Positions 1 to 8,670 of a DNA stretch of 64,000 nucleotides are shown in pieces (position 1 is the stretch's first letter; each line of letters begins with the position of its first letter). Both the position numbers and the translations under genes were made by a program. Source of the stretch: Clostridium beijerinckii (GTDB lineage: Bacteria > Bacillota > Clostridia > Clostridiales > Clostridiaceae); NCBI GenBank assembly GCA_003129525.1, contig CP029329.1:399001-463000 (forward strand), written 5' to 3'. The notes below the pieces were generated by a model. It worked only from the letters and a program-made list of their open reading frames with translations. It was not told where the DNA came from and did no database searches.

Positions 1-1274
1 GCATAAGTCCTACATTAACATTGGTAGCGGTCTTAACCCTCCCACTGTCTATGGGGCTCATAATGTTCGTTGTAAAGAAATCACAAAAATACTTCAAAAC
101 TCAACAAGAGTATATTGGACATATGAATGGACATATTGAAGAAATATATTCCGGCCATAATGTTGTGCAAGTATTTAATGGTGAAAAAGAGGCTATATTT
201 AAATTCAAAGAATTAAATGACGAATTATATGATTCAGCATGGAAGTCCCAATTTCTTTCAGGAATGATGATGCCTATTATGACCTTTGTAGGTAATATTG
301 GTTATGTTTTAGTCTGTATTCTTGGCGGATATTTAGCAGTAAAAAAATCAATTGAAGTCGGAGATGTACAAGCATTCATTCAATATATGCGTTCCTTCAA
401 TCAGCCAATTGCACAATTAGCCAATATTTCAAATACCCTTCAATCTACAGCAGCAGCTGCAGAACGTGTATTTGAGTTTTTAGATCAGGAAGAAGAAATA
501 CTTGAAACTGAAAATCCAATAATATTAGATAAGGTAATTGGTAATGTAGAATTTAAAAATGTACATTTCGGCTATAACGAAGATAAAATAATTATTAATG
601 ATTTTTCATGTAAAATTAAGTTTGGTCAAAAAGTTGCAATTGTTGGGCCTACTGGTGGCGGAAAATCAACAATTATCAAACTCTTAATGAGATTTTATGA
701 TATTAATTCTGGAAGAATTTTGATTGATGGCTATGACATTAATGCTTTTACTAGAAATGATTTAAGAAGCATGTTTGGAATGGTTCTTCAAGATACGTGG
801 CTTTATAATGCTAGTATTTTAGATAACATTAAATATGGAAATTTTGATGCTACTCATGAACAAGTATTGGAAGCTTCAAAAGCTGCTCATTGTGATGAAT
901 TTATACGAGCACTACCTGCTGGATATGACTTGATCTTAAATGAAGAAGCAAGCAATATCTCTCAAGGTCAAAAGCAACTTTTAACTATTGCACGTACAAT
1001 TTTATCTAATCCTAAAATACTTATTCTTGATGAAGCTACAAGTTCTGTTGATACAAGAACAGAAGTGCTTATACAAAAAGCAATGTATAACCTTATGTCT
1101 AATAGAACTAGCTTTGTAATTGCACATAGATTATCTACTATAAGAGATGCTGACGTAATTTTAGTATTGAAAGATGGAGATATAATAGAGCAAGGTAATC
1201 ATGAAACTTTACTTAAAGCTAATGGTTTCTATTCTAGTCTTTATAAAAGTCAATTCGAAAATAGTGAAGATTAA
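1..1274 (+). CDS. ABC exporter permease/ATPase, 3' part (cut by window edge)
   Basis: The reading frame is open to the left edge, so the N-terminal membrane helices are missing; an in-frame TTG at 21 is not a convincing start. About 420 residues remain. The first ~150 are the end of an ABC type-1 transmembrane domain (hydrophobic stretch near residues 80-105) and the rest is the nucleotide-binding domain: Walker A GPTGGGKST, a degenerate signature ISQGQKQ in place of LSGGQ, Walker B ILILDEATSSVD and H-loop IAHRLST. This is the MsbA/LmrA-like multidrug or lipid exporter family, often working as heterodimers, so a partner gene probably lies just upstream. It is followed after 22 bases by two adaptor-type genes, suggesting an export operon. 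The substrate cannot be read from the sequence. Confidence 0.9.
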   Translation, partial: ISPTLTLVAVLTLPLSMGLIMFVVKKSQKYFKTQQEYIGHMNGHIEEIYSGHNVVQVFNGEKEAIFKFKELNDELYDSAWKSQFLSGMMMPIMTFVGNIGYVLVCILGGYLAVKKSIEVGDVQAFIQYMRSFNQPIAQLANISNTLQSTAAAAERVFEFLDQEEEILETENPIILDKVIGNVEFKNVHFGYNEDKIIINDFSCKIKFGQKVAIVGPTGGGKSTIIKLLMRFYDINSGRILIDGYDINAFTRNDLRSMFGMVLQDTWLYNASILDNIKYGNFDATHEQVLEASKAAHCDEFIRALPAGYDLILNEEASNISQGQKQLLTIARTILSNPKILILDEATSSVDTRTEVLIQKAMYNLMSNRTSFVIAHRLSTIRDADVILVLKDGDIIEQGNHETLLKANGFYSSLYKSQFENSED

Positions 1275-1296
1275 TAAATGTTAGGAGAAGTGCGTT

Positions 1297-1989
1297 ATGG
1301 AAAAGTCAAAAGAGATAGTCTCAAAAGATATAACTTCAACAGAGAAAATTTCAAAAAAAATATTCTCAAAAAAAATACTTTATATTGTACTTATTATAGT
1401 TGTAATCTTAGCTTGTAGTATAGGATATTATTTTTATATTAGCAGTGTCAATTATTTTACTACTGACAATGCAAAAGTTACAGCTAAAATGTATTCAATT
1501 ACTCCAGTAACATCCGGAAAAATTTTAGAATGGAATGTAAGTGCTGGGGATTTAGTAAAAAAAGACGAAGTTCTTGGAAGACAAGAAATCTTGCCTTATA
1601 TTACTTCACCTATAGATGGAACTGTTGTTAAAAGTGATATTATAAAAAATCAAGCTGTTGGAGCTACAAGTCAGCTTGCTGTTGTTGCTGATACTTCTAA
1701 CATGTATATAGGCGTTAATGTTGAAGAAACTGACATTATGAAAATTAAAGTTGGACAAGAAGTTAAAGTTGACATAGATGCCTATCCAAGTAAAATTTTC
1801 AAAGGTACAGTAACTGAAATAGATAATACTACTCAAACTTATTTTTCAACTTCAGCTAGTAGTTTTACAACAAGTGGTACCTATACAAAAGTTACACAAC
1901 TTATACCAGTTAAAGTAAGTATAGAAAATAATGAAAATCTACCAATGACACTAGGAATGAATGCAATTGTTAAAATAAAAGTAAAATAA
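1297..1989 (+). CDS. HlyD-like membrane-anchored adaptor of an export system
   Basis: This 230-residue protein has a lysine/serine-rich cytoplasmic start, one membrane helix at about residues 27-49, then an extracellular biotinyl-lipoyl-like barrel (GKILEWNVSAGDLVKKDEVLG) and a beta-barrel segment. The long coiled-coil hairpin typical of HlyD/EmrA proteins is absent, so it is a short form. It is preceded by AGGAG and lies 22 bases after the ABC exporter and 24 bases before the lipoprotein adaptor, so all three are probably co-transcribed. Family knowledge suggests that it links the exporter to the cell envelope; the partner and cargo are unknown. Confidence 0.8.
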   Translation: MEKSKEIVSKDITSTEKISKKIFSKKILYIVLIIVVILACSIGYYFYISSVNYFTTDNAKVTAKMYSITPVTSGKILEWNVSAGDLVKKDEVLGRQEILPYITSPIDGTVVKSDIIKNQAVGATSQLAVVADTSNMYIGVNVEETDIMKIKVGQEVKVDIDAYPSKIFKGTVTEIDNTTQTYFSTSASSFTTSGTYTKVTQLIPVKVSIENNENLPMTLGMNAIVKIKVK

Positions 1990-2013
1990 TTTTATTGAAA
2001 GGATTGAAATGTT

Positions 2014-3342
2014 ATGAAGAGGATAATTTCGAGTACTTTATTTATGATTTGTATAAGTACTTTATTAATAGGTTGTAGTAGAAATTCAGATATAGCAAAT
2101 GTCACAGTTACAAAAGTAAAAACATCTAATTCAATAAGTGATACTACTTATACTGGAAATGTTACATCAGCAGAAAAAGTATCTATAATTCCAAGTGTTT
2201 CTGGAAAAGTCCAAACTGTAGATGTTGAAGTTGGACAAACTGTAGAAAAAGATGCCCAATTGTTTACAATTGATAATACGGAATTAACATATAAGTTAAA
2301 TCAAGCACAAGCAAATTATGATGCTGCCGCTGCAGCTTATGATAAAACAGCTGGTGGCTCAGCTAAGCAAACTCAAAATGATGCTGCTACAGCTTTAGAA
2401 AAAGCACAAAACGAACTAAAGGATGCTCAAAGTCAATATGAAAATAATACAGCTGTAACTGCTGCACAAACAGCTTATAATGATGCAAAAGCAAATTATG
2501 AGCGTACAAGTTCTTTGTATGAAGCTGATGCAGCTACAAAAGTAACATTAGATGATGCAAAAAGTAAATTAGATACAGCTTCAGCAGCTTTGGAAATTGC
2601 AAAGTCAAATGCTGAAACTAGATATAATAATGCAAAAGCAAGCTTTGCTGCCGCTAGTGAAAATGCTTCAATTACTAATGCAATTATAAATCCGGATAAT
2701 ATTGCTTCTGCAAAGGCACAAATGGATAGTGCTCAAGCTGCATTAGATATTGCTAAACACCAGCTTGATAATGCAACTATAACTGCACCCATTGCCGGAA
2801 AAATAAGTGCTAAAAATATATCAGTTGGTGAATTAACTCCTACTCAAACCCCATCGCTTATTTTAGAAAATGCAAACTCTGTAAATGTAATAATTAAAGT
2901 TACAGAAACAAATATAAATGATATATATATTGGGATGGCTGCTAAGATATCTGTACCATCAACAGGATTATCTTATGATGGTACAATATCTACAATCTCA
3001 CCTTCCGCTGATCAAAAGACAGGAATGTTTGACGTTCAAGTAGATATTAATGGTTCTGATGATAATTTAAAACTAGGAATGGTTACAAATGTTACACTAG
3101 TTAATTCAAATGAAGATGACACGCTATTAGTTCCAAAAGAATCCGTATTTGAAGAAGATGGTACTTCATATGTATATGTTCTTAATAGCAATATACTAGC
3201 AAAACATACAGTAACAGTTGGAGCTTCTAAAAATCAATATGTAGAAATTAAATATGGGATATCTGCGAATGATCAAATCGTTGTTGAAGGTAGTTCTAAT
3301 ATTAAAGATAATGGGAAATTTAATATTGTAAAGAGTAACTAA
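2014..3342 (+). CDS. RND/MacA-type periplasmic adaptor lipoprotein
   Basis: This 442-residue protein starts with a lipoprotein signal peptide ending in the lipobox LLIGC (Cys ~21), so it should be anchored to the outer face of the membrane. Then come a split lipoyl domain (KVQTVDVEVGQTVEKDAQLF, and later ATITAPIAGKISAKNISVGE), an alanine-rich coiled-coil hairpin at about residues 90-245, and beta-barrel and membrane-proximal domains. This is the MacA/AcrA membrane-fusion family. It is last in the export operon and is followed by a strong hairpin. Two different adaptors in one operon is slightly unusual and suggests that they work together or with different pumps. Confidence 0.85.
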   Translation: MKRIISSTLFMICISTLLIGCSRNSDIANVTVTKVKTSNSISDTTYTGNVTSAEKVSIIPSVSGKVQTVDVEVGQTVEKDAQLFTIDNTELTYKLNQAQANYDAAAAAYDKTAGGSAKQTQNDAATALEKAQNELKDAQSQYENNTAVTAAQTAYNDAKANYERTSSLYEADAATKVTLDDAKSKLDTASAALEIAKSNAETRYNNAKASFAAASENASITNAIINPDNIASAKAQMDSAQAALDIAKHQLDNATITAPIAGKISAKNISVGELTPTQTPSLILENANSVNVIIKVTETNINDIYIGMAAKISVPSTGLSYDGTISTISPSADQKTGMFDVQVDINGSDDNLKLGMVTNVTLVNSNEDDTLLVPKESVFEEDGTSYVYVLNSNILAKHTVTVGASKNQYVEIKYGISANDQIVVEGSSNIKDNGKFNIVKSN

Positions 3343-3472
3343 AATATGTAACTACTTACTTTGTTTTATCCTCACATAATAAGGTGAATGTTTTTGTGAA
3401 ATATTTCATAAATCAGCAGGCGCAAATCTATTCCCCTTATTTCTAATTTTAGTACTCTAATTTTTAAACAAA

Positions 3473-3511
3473 ATTAATGCTAGAAAGTATTTAAAACTTT
3501 CTAGCATTAAT
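3473..3511. terminator. Bidirectional Rho-independent terminator
   Basis: A perfect 16-base inverted repeat (3473-3488 and 3496-3511, arm ATTAATGCTAGAAAGT) with a 7-base loop sits between the convergent export operon and larB. On the minus strand it is followed by ATTTTGTTT; on the plus strand the tail is weaker. It probably ends both transcripts. Confidence 0.8.
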
Positions 3512-3589
3512 TATAATCTAGCCCTCAATTTTATATTGAATCACTCTAACTTACTTGAATTTTATAATAATTTTTTAGTGAACATGTGA

Positions 3590-4336
3590 TTATAACTTAT
3601 TAATAATACTAGCATTATATGCTGCCCCAAATCCATTATCTATATTTACTACACTAACACCACTAGCACAACTATTTAACATTGATAACAAAGCTGAAAT
3701 CCCACCAAAGTTTGCCCCATAACCAACACTAGTTGGAACTGCAATAACTGGCTTGTCCACTAGTCCTCCTATTACGCTAGCTAAGGCTCCTTCCATTCCT
3801 GCAATCACTATAACTACTTTAGCTCCCCGAATAAGATCTAGTCTCGAAAAGAGCCTATGTATGCCTGCAACACCAACGTCAGTTATTTTCTCAACTCTAT
3901 TTCCCAATATTTTTGCAGTTTCAACAGCTTCTTCTACCACTGGTAAATCCGATGTTCCAGCTGAAACAATTGCAATATAACTATCTGTAAGAGTTTGTTC
4001 TTTTTTCTTAATGGTTATTGTTCTTCCAAGTTTATTGTATTCTGCTTCTTCACATATTTCCTTTACTGCATTGTACATTTCTTCAGTAGCCCTAGTTCCC
4101 AATATATTATTATCTTTTGTCATCATAAATTTAACAATATCCCTAACTTGTTCTACTGTTTTTCCTGCACAATATATTACTTCAGGATATCCTACTCTTA
4201 ATTCTCTATGGTTATCTATCATTGCAAATCCTAAATCCTTAAAAGGCAGATCTTCTAATTTTTCAAGAGCTTCTTCTATGTTTATTTTATTATCTTTTAC
4301 TGATTCTAGTAAAATTTTAATTTCTTCTTTATTCAT
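3590..4336 (-). CDS. larB: LarB, pyridinium-3,5-biscarboxylic acid mononucleotide synthase
   Basis: LarB carboxylates and hydrolyses nicotinic acid adenine dinucleotide in the first step of nickel-pincer nucleotide cofactor synthesis. The 248-residue protein has the usual length and the PurE-like C-terminal domain (IAIVSAGTSDLPVVEEAVETA, then VVIVIAGMEGALASVIGGL and AVPTSVGYGANFGG). The N-terminal helical part (to ~residue 120) is typical of LarB. An AGGAGG box lies upstream, though its spacing to the ATG is rather long (about 13 bases). It is the last gene of larC-larE-larB, 77 bases after larE, and the shared terminator follows. Confidence 0.93.
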   Translation of the reverse strand: MNKEEIKILLESVKDNKINIEEALEKLEDLPFKDLGFAMIDNHRELRVGYPEVIYCAGKTVEQVRDIVKFMMTKDNNILGTRATEEMYNAVKEICEEAEYNKLGRTITIKKKEQTLTDSYIAIVSAGTSDLPVVEEAVETAKILGNRVEKITDVGVAGIHRLFSRLDLIRGAKVVIVIAGMEGALASVIGGLVDKPVIAVPTSVGYGANFGGISALLSMLNSCASGVSVVNIDNGFGAAYNASIINKL

Positions 4337-4413
4337 TAGTTTTCATTATCCTCCTAAGATTATTATTGCTAATTTTTCTATACTTATTTAAGTCTATATT
4401 TATCATATTCATA

Positions 4414-5235
4414 TTAGTTTTCTTCAGTTACATTTTTTGTTATAGTTTCATTAAAGCTTCCTACTCTATATCCCTGTAAATCCAACGTTACATATTTAAA
4501 ACCACATTCCTTTATCTTACTCGAAATAGTGTCTAAAAGCTCTTCATCAAATAATTTACTTCTATCATTTCTATCTATTTCAACTCTAGCTAAATCTCCA
4601 TGGCATCTTACTCTAACAGCTCTAAATCCTATACTCATCATAAATTTTTCAGCATTTTCAATCTTCTCAAAATCTTCAACTTTTAATTCATTTCCATAAG
4701 GTATTCTAGTTAATAAGCAAGCATATGAAGGCTTATTCCAAGTATTAAGATTTAATTCCTTAGAGAATGCTCTTATTTCTGCTTTAGTTAATTTACATTC
4801 TAACAGTGGACTTTTTACTTCTAATTCTTTAAGTGCTCTTAGGCCTGGTCTATAATCACTTATATCATCGAAGTTTGTCCCATCAATTACATAGTTATAA
4901 CCTTGTTCTTTAGCTACAGATAATATCATATTAAATACTGCAGTTTTGCAAAGATAACATCTATCTTCTGGATTATATTTAATAGACTCAATAATTGGTG
5001 CCTCTATAATCTCATGTTTAACACCTAATTTTTCAGTTAACTCCTTAGCTTCCGCTATTTCCCACTTAGGAATATATGGAGACATGATTGTCACTGCTTT
5101 TACGTTATCTCCAAGGGCTTCTTTAGCAACTCTAAGTAAAAAGGTACTATCCACGCCTCCTGAAAATGCCAAAACTACTTTTCCTAAACTTTTAAGATAA
5201 TTTATTAATTCATTGTATTTATCATTGTTTATCAT
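4414..5235 (-). CDS. larE: LarE, sulfur transferase for the nickel-pincer cofactor
   Basis: LarE adenylates the pyridinium dicarboxylate and inserts sulfur. The 273-residue protein has the PP-loop AFSGGVDS at residues 23-30. The cysteine that acts as sacrificial sulfur donor in the Lactiplantibacillus enzyme corresponds to Cys173 in PSYACLLTRIPYG. In addition there is a CxxC pair at Cys93 and Cys96 (DRCYLCK). Three active-site cysteines are known from LarE proteins that carry a [4Fe-4S] cluster and add sulfur catalytically, so this is probably that type (inference). The start overlaps the end of larC by 14 bases, indicating translational coupling. Confidence 0.93.
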   Translation of the reverse strand: MINNDKYNELINYLKSLGKVVLAFSGGVDSTFLLRVAKEALGDNVKAVTIMSPYIPKWEIAEAKELTEKLGVKHEIIEAPIIESIKYNPEDRCYLCKTAVFNMILSVAKEQGYNYVIDGTNFDDISDYRPGLRALKELEVKSPLLECKLTKAEIRAFSKELNLNTWNKPSYACLLTRIPYGNELKVEDFEKIENAEKFMMSIGFRAVRVRCHGDLARVEIDRNDRSKLFDEELLDTISSKIKECGFKYVTLDLQGYRVGSFNETITKNVTEEN

Positions 5236-6631
5236 ATATATCTCCCACTTCCTTGTAGACTTCTTTATATATCTTTTCCATAGTTATATTATTTTCTTTT
5301 GCTATAACTTTACAATCTTCATATTCTGGTTTATATTTGATTAACTTCCCATTATAATAAGATTTTTTAATAGTAACCTCTCCATATTGAGTTTCTATTT
5401 TTGAGAAATCCCTATTTAACATTATTTTCTCTACTTTGTATTTTCTTACACCTATTGAAGTAGTTTCTTCGAAAATCACATCTAAAACATCTTTCTCAAT
5501 CTGTTCATTAATTAATACACTTAATTTTACTCCTGGTCTTCCTTTTTTCATAAATATAGCTGTCTTAAAGACATCTAAAGCACCCATTTCAAAAAGCTTT
5601 TCTTCAACATATCCATAAAACTCTGGATTCATATCATCTATATTAGTTTCTAAAATATATTGTTCTTCTATTTCCTCCAGTTTCTTTCCTTCACCTAAAT
5701 AAACTCTTAAAACATTAGGTATTTCTAAATCCCTATGTCCTATTCCATAAGCTATTTTCTTTATAGAAAAATCTATTTTTTGAGTAAATTCTTGAACATT
5801 AGCTGCGAGTATTGCTGCTCCTGTAGGTGTAGTTGTTTCAAAAGGTACTATTCCAGTGTTAATTGGTATATTTTTCAATATCTCTACAGTTGCTGGTGCT
5901 GGAACTGGCATAAGTCCGTGTGCACACTTAACAAATCCACCACCCACTTGAACAGGTGATGCAATGATCTTATCAACTTCTAAATAATCTATGCAAATAG
6001 CTGCTCCTACCATATCTATAATAGAATCAATAGCACCTACCTCGTGAAAATGTACTTCATATAAAGTCTTCCCATGAACTTTTGCTTCAGCTTCTGCTAC
6101 TCTCATAAACATATTCATACTTAACTCTTTAACTTTATTATTTAAAACACTTGAATTTATTATGTTCTCAATATCTTTTAAATTTCTATGATGATGCTCA
6201 ATATCATTTGTATGAGTATGTGCATGGTTTTCATCACAGGAATGATTATGTTTGTGATCATGAGCATGACTATGTTCTTCATGTGTATGATGATTTTCAT
6301 GAAAAAAATCATGAGACTCGTAATCCTCATGAGTATGAGTATCACTATTTTCATGGCTGTTCTCTTCTTTATAATCATGATGGTGATTATTTAAAGGTTC
6401 TTCAGCAATATGATCATGATTATGAACTTGATTTTTTAAGATAACATCTACTCTTGTTCCTGTTATTCCATGCTTAACAGCCTTTTCTATTTTTATTTCA
6501 TATTCAGAATTCAAATTAAGCTTTGAAATTTCTTCTATTAAATATTCCTTAGGCACTCCTAAATCTAATAATGCTGCTAAATTCATATCGCCACTTATTC
6601 CACAAAAACAATCATAATATAATACTTTCAT
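5222..6631 (-). CDS. larC: LarC, nickel insertion protein of the pincer cofactor
   Basis: LarC is the CTP-dependent nickel insertase (cyclometallase) that completes the cofactor. In L. plantarum it is made from two frames by programmed frameshifting; here LarC1 and LarC2 parts are one uninterrupted 469-residue frame. Residues 1-68 and ~150-469 match the family (start MKVLYYDCFCGISGDMNLAALL; FHEVGAIDSIIDMVGAA). Between them, residues 70-148 form a low-complexity insert with about 26 histidines (runs such as HSHAHDHKHNH), a likely nickel store. The gene starts 29 bases from a tandem 20-bp repeat array and overlaps larE by 14 bases. No larA is present in the window. Confidence 0.93.
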   Translation of the reverse strand: MKVLYYDCFCGISGDMNLAALLDLGVPKEYLIEEISKLNLNSEYEIKIEKAVKHGITGTRVDVILKNQVHNHDHIAEEPLNNHHHDYKEENSHENSDTHTHEDYESHDFFHENHHTHEEHSHAHDHKHNHSCDENHAHTHTNDIEHHHRNLKDIENIINSSVLNNKVKELSMNMFMRVAEAEAKVHGKTLYEVHFHEVGAIDSIIDMVGAAICIDYLEVDKIIASPVQVGGGFVKCAHGLMPVPAPATVEILKNIPINTGIVPFETTTPTGAAILAANVQEFTQKIDFSIKKIAYGIGHRDLEIPNVLRVYLGEGKKLEEIEEQYILETNIDDMNPEFYGYVEEKLFEMGALDVFKTAIFMKKGRPGVKLSVLINEQIEKDVLDVIFEETTSIGVRKYKVEKIMLNRDFSKIETQYGEVTIKKSYYNGKLIKYKPEYEDCKVIAKENNITMEKIYKEVYKEVGDIYDKQ

Positions 6632-6660
6632 ATCCTAGTCACTCCTAAATTCATTTTTAT

Positions 6661-6750
6661 AACCTCAAGGGTCACAATGTAACCTCAAGGGTCACAATGT
6701 AACCTCAAGGGTCACAATGTAACCTCAAGGGTCACAATGCAACCTCAAGA
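6661..6750. repeat. Tandem 20-bp direct repeat upstream of larC
   Basis: Four head-to-tail copies of AACCTCAAGGGTCACAATGT (6661-6740; the fourth ends in C) plus a degenerate half copy to about 6750. There are no spacers, so this is not a CRISPR. The array begins 29 bases upstream of the larC start codon, in its 5' leader or promoter. Regulatory binding sites or simple slippage expansion are both possible. Confidence 0.9.
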
Positions 6751-6799
6751 GCACCTTCTCTGATGCCTAACGGTTCTAATACTCCTATCTATTTAAAAG

Positions 6800-7107
6800 G
6801 TAATAACTTATATAGATACCCACCCCTTAAGTTACTTATACTATGAATATATTTTCAACTAGAAATAAAGGGGGCTGCTTTTGCGTAATGTTACATTGAA
6901 AATTTTGATGGCTGCGCTTCTTGATTACAAGTTGTTCCAAATATGCTTGTTCAAAGCGTGTCTTTGAAGCAAGCATTTTGGGTACAACTTGTAATCTTAG
7001 AAGCACCCATCAAAATCTTCCGTAACTGGAGCAAATGCATGCCCCTTTATTTCGGCGGATATACACATAAGTATGATTTTCACTGTGGGTATCTATATAA
7101 TGTTATA
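6800..7107. repeat. Long palindromic intergenic element (family M, copy 1)
   Basis: This is an imperfect inverted repeat of about 300 bases. The outer ends are ATAACTTATATAGATACCCA and TGGGTATCTATATAATGTTAT; inner arms contain TTTTGATGGCTGCGCTTCTTGATTACAAGTTGT against ACAACTTGTAATCTTAGAAGCACCCATCAAAA (each quoted here only as landmarks). Related sequence recurs at 32340-32575 and, as a half copy, at 27757-27850. The right end overlaps the last codons of the cbiO gene. No ORF is present. It has the look of a MITE-like or large-hairpin repeat that may also act as a terminator. Confidence 0.75.
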
Positions 7108-7818
7108 TTCTCTTAAAAAATCTTCATCTTTTATAACATTCTCATATCTATCATCTCTAATAATTTTATGTTCCTCTGAAAAAACAATGACTCTATTAAA
7201 AATTCCTTCAATATATTCAAAATCATGAGTAGCACAAATTATAGTTTTACCACTTTTATTTAAAGCAATTAATAAATCTCTTAGAAATCTTTTTCCTTTA
7301 GGATCTATTCCGTTCATAGGCTCATCCAAAGTTATAACATCAGGATTCATAGCTAAAACACTAGCAATTGCAACTCTTTTTTTCTCGCCTCCGCTTAAAT
7401 TATAGGGATGCTCTTCCTTTAATTTATCTATATTAAGAAGATTAAGACAATCCTGTACTCTTTCATTAACTTCATCTCCTGGCAGCTCCATTTGCATAAG
7501 GCCAAAGGCCACTTCCTCAAAAACTGTAGAACAAAAAAGCTGTGCATCAGAATTTTGAAATACAAAACCTAGCCTTTTATGAAATAACTTTAAATATTTA
7601 TTATCCTTTAATCTATTTTCATTGATTTCAGTTTCATTAAATATATATTTGCCTTGATTTGGGAAAATAATAGTGTTTAATAGTTTTAAAAAAGTAGATT
7701 TTCCACTCCCATTTGGTCCTATTATAGCTACAGATTCTCCCTCTCTTATATGAACATTTACATTATCAAGGGCTAATTTATTCTTATAAGTAAATGAAAT
7801 ATTCTCTAATTTTATCAT
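7093..7818 (-). CDS. cbiO: ECF transporter ATPase for nickel/cobalt (CbiO-type)
   Basis: A 241-residue ABC ATPase with Walker A GPNGSGKST, Q-loop QNSDAQLFCSTVFEEVAFG (the ECF-type sequence), signature LSGGEKKR, Walker B VITLDEPMNGID and switch His in CATHDF. It energises the membrane proteins encoded just upstream (CbiQ and CbiM). Neighbouring lar genes argue for nickel rather than cobalt as substrate, as in the larMNQO transporter of L. plantarum. RBS AAGGAGAAATATTT precedes the ATG. The last residues and stop codon lie in the outer end of the palindromic element at 6800-7107. Confidence 0.92.
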   Translation of the reverse strand: MIKLENISFTYKNKLALDNVNVHIREGESVAIIGPNGSGKSTFLKLLNTIIFPNQGKYIFNETEINENRLKDNKYLKLFHKRLGFVFQNSDAQLFCSTVFEEVAFGLMQMELPGDEVNERVQDCLNLLNIDKLKEEHPYNLSGGEKKRVAIASVLAMNPDVITLDEPMNGIDPKGKRFLRDLLIALNKSGKTIICATHDFEYIEGIFNRVIVFSEEHKIIRDDRYENVIKDEDFLREYNII

Positions 7819-7878
7819 AAATATTTCTCCTTAATTTGTTTTGGCATAAGACACAATATATGCGAGCATGCTGACTTT

Positions 7879-8670
7879 CTAATTTGAATATATAAACAAA
7901 CTAATTAATAGTATATTTATTATTATATATATATAATCATATTTTTTTAAAGTGAAATCTACTTTTTTAGTATATTCTCCTACAAAACATCTACACTCCA
8001 TAGCATGATACATTTCTTCGCTCATTTTATAAGATTTTATGAACAAATTACCCATAATTCCTGTAAGCGAATTGTACTTATTTGAAGTTATACCAATTGA
8101 TCTAAGTTTTAATGCATATAATAAGTTAATAGAATGTTCTCCAAGTAAAACAATATATTTTATGGTTATATCCATAATCCATATAAATATATCTGGTATA
8201 AATATTAACTTTAAGGATTTACTAATCTCACTCCATTTAGTATTATGAGATAACAAATTCATCAACAATATAGTTGTCATTATCTTTTGAAAAAGCATTA
8301 AACTGTTATAAATATTCCCATAAAACATTGACGGTATTAACGCAATTAAAGTTATAAACGGAAATACTAAACTCTTTATCAATATTCTTTCCCTTGATTT
8401 TTTCTCCATAAGGAGAAGATTACCTAAAGCATATACATCTAATATTGATAAGTAAATAAAACTTCTTGAAATTGATATAAATACTATATTTAATATTGTC
8501 GTTATTACTTTTAAGGTTGGATTTATTGAATATACCAATTTGTCTTTACTTTTATCTTGCCTAATAATTGAAACTATCTTAATTAAAGAGAAAATACTTT
8601 TCTCTATATATACATTTTTTTCTTCCTTGGGTACGTAATTATCTTTTTCAATAAGCCATACTGGAATCAT
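7879..8670 (-). CDS. cbiQ: ECF transporter T component (CbiQ-type), nickel/cobalt
   Basis: A 263-residue membrane protein with about five hydrophobic segments (near residues 50-75, 95-115, 120-140, 155-175, 245-262). It contains the family's coupling motif around residues 180-230 (ALKLRSIG, and AMECRCFVGEY, a version of the Ala-Arg-Gly box that grips the ATPases). The ATG follows the stop codon of cbiM directly (no gap), so the two are translationally coupled. A 60-base gap separates it from cbiO. It is the transmembrane coupling subunit of the metal importer. Confidence 0.88.
   Translation of the reverse strand: MIPVWLIEKDNYVPKEEKNVYIEKSIFSLIKIVSIIRQDKSKDKLVYSINPTLKVITTILNIVFISISRSFIYLSILDVYALGNLLLMEKKSRERILIKSLVFPFITLIALIPSMFYGNIYNSLMLFQKIMTTILLMNLLSHNTKWSEISKSLKLIFIPDIFIWIMDITIKYIVLLGEHSINLLYALKLRSIGITSNKYNSLTGIMGNLFIKSYKMSEEMYHAMECRCFVGEYTKKVDFTLKKYDYIYIIINILLISLFIYSN

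Noticed and set aside
6151-6444. His-, Tyr- and Met-rich ORFs on both strands
   Set aside because: They are other frames of the low-complexity histidine insert of larC.
6661-6750. CRISPR-like repeat array
   Set aside because: The 20-base units are directly adjacent with no spacers, and no cas genes are near.
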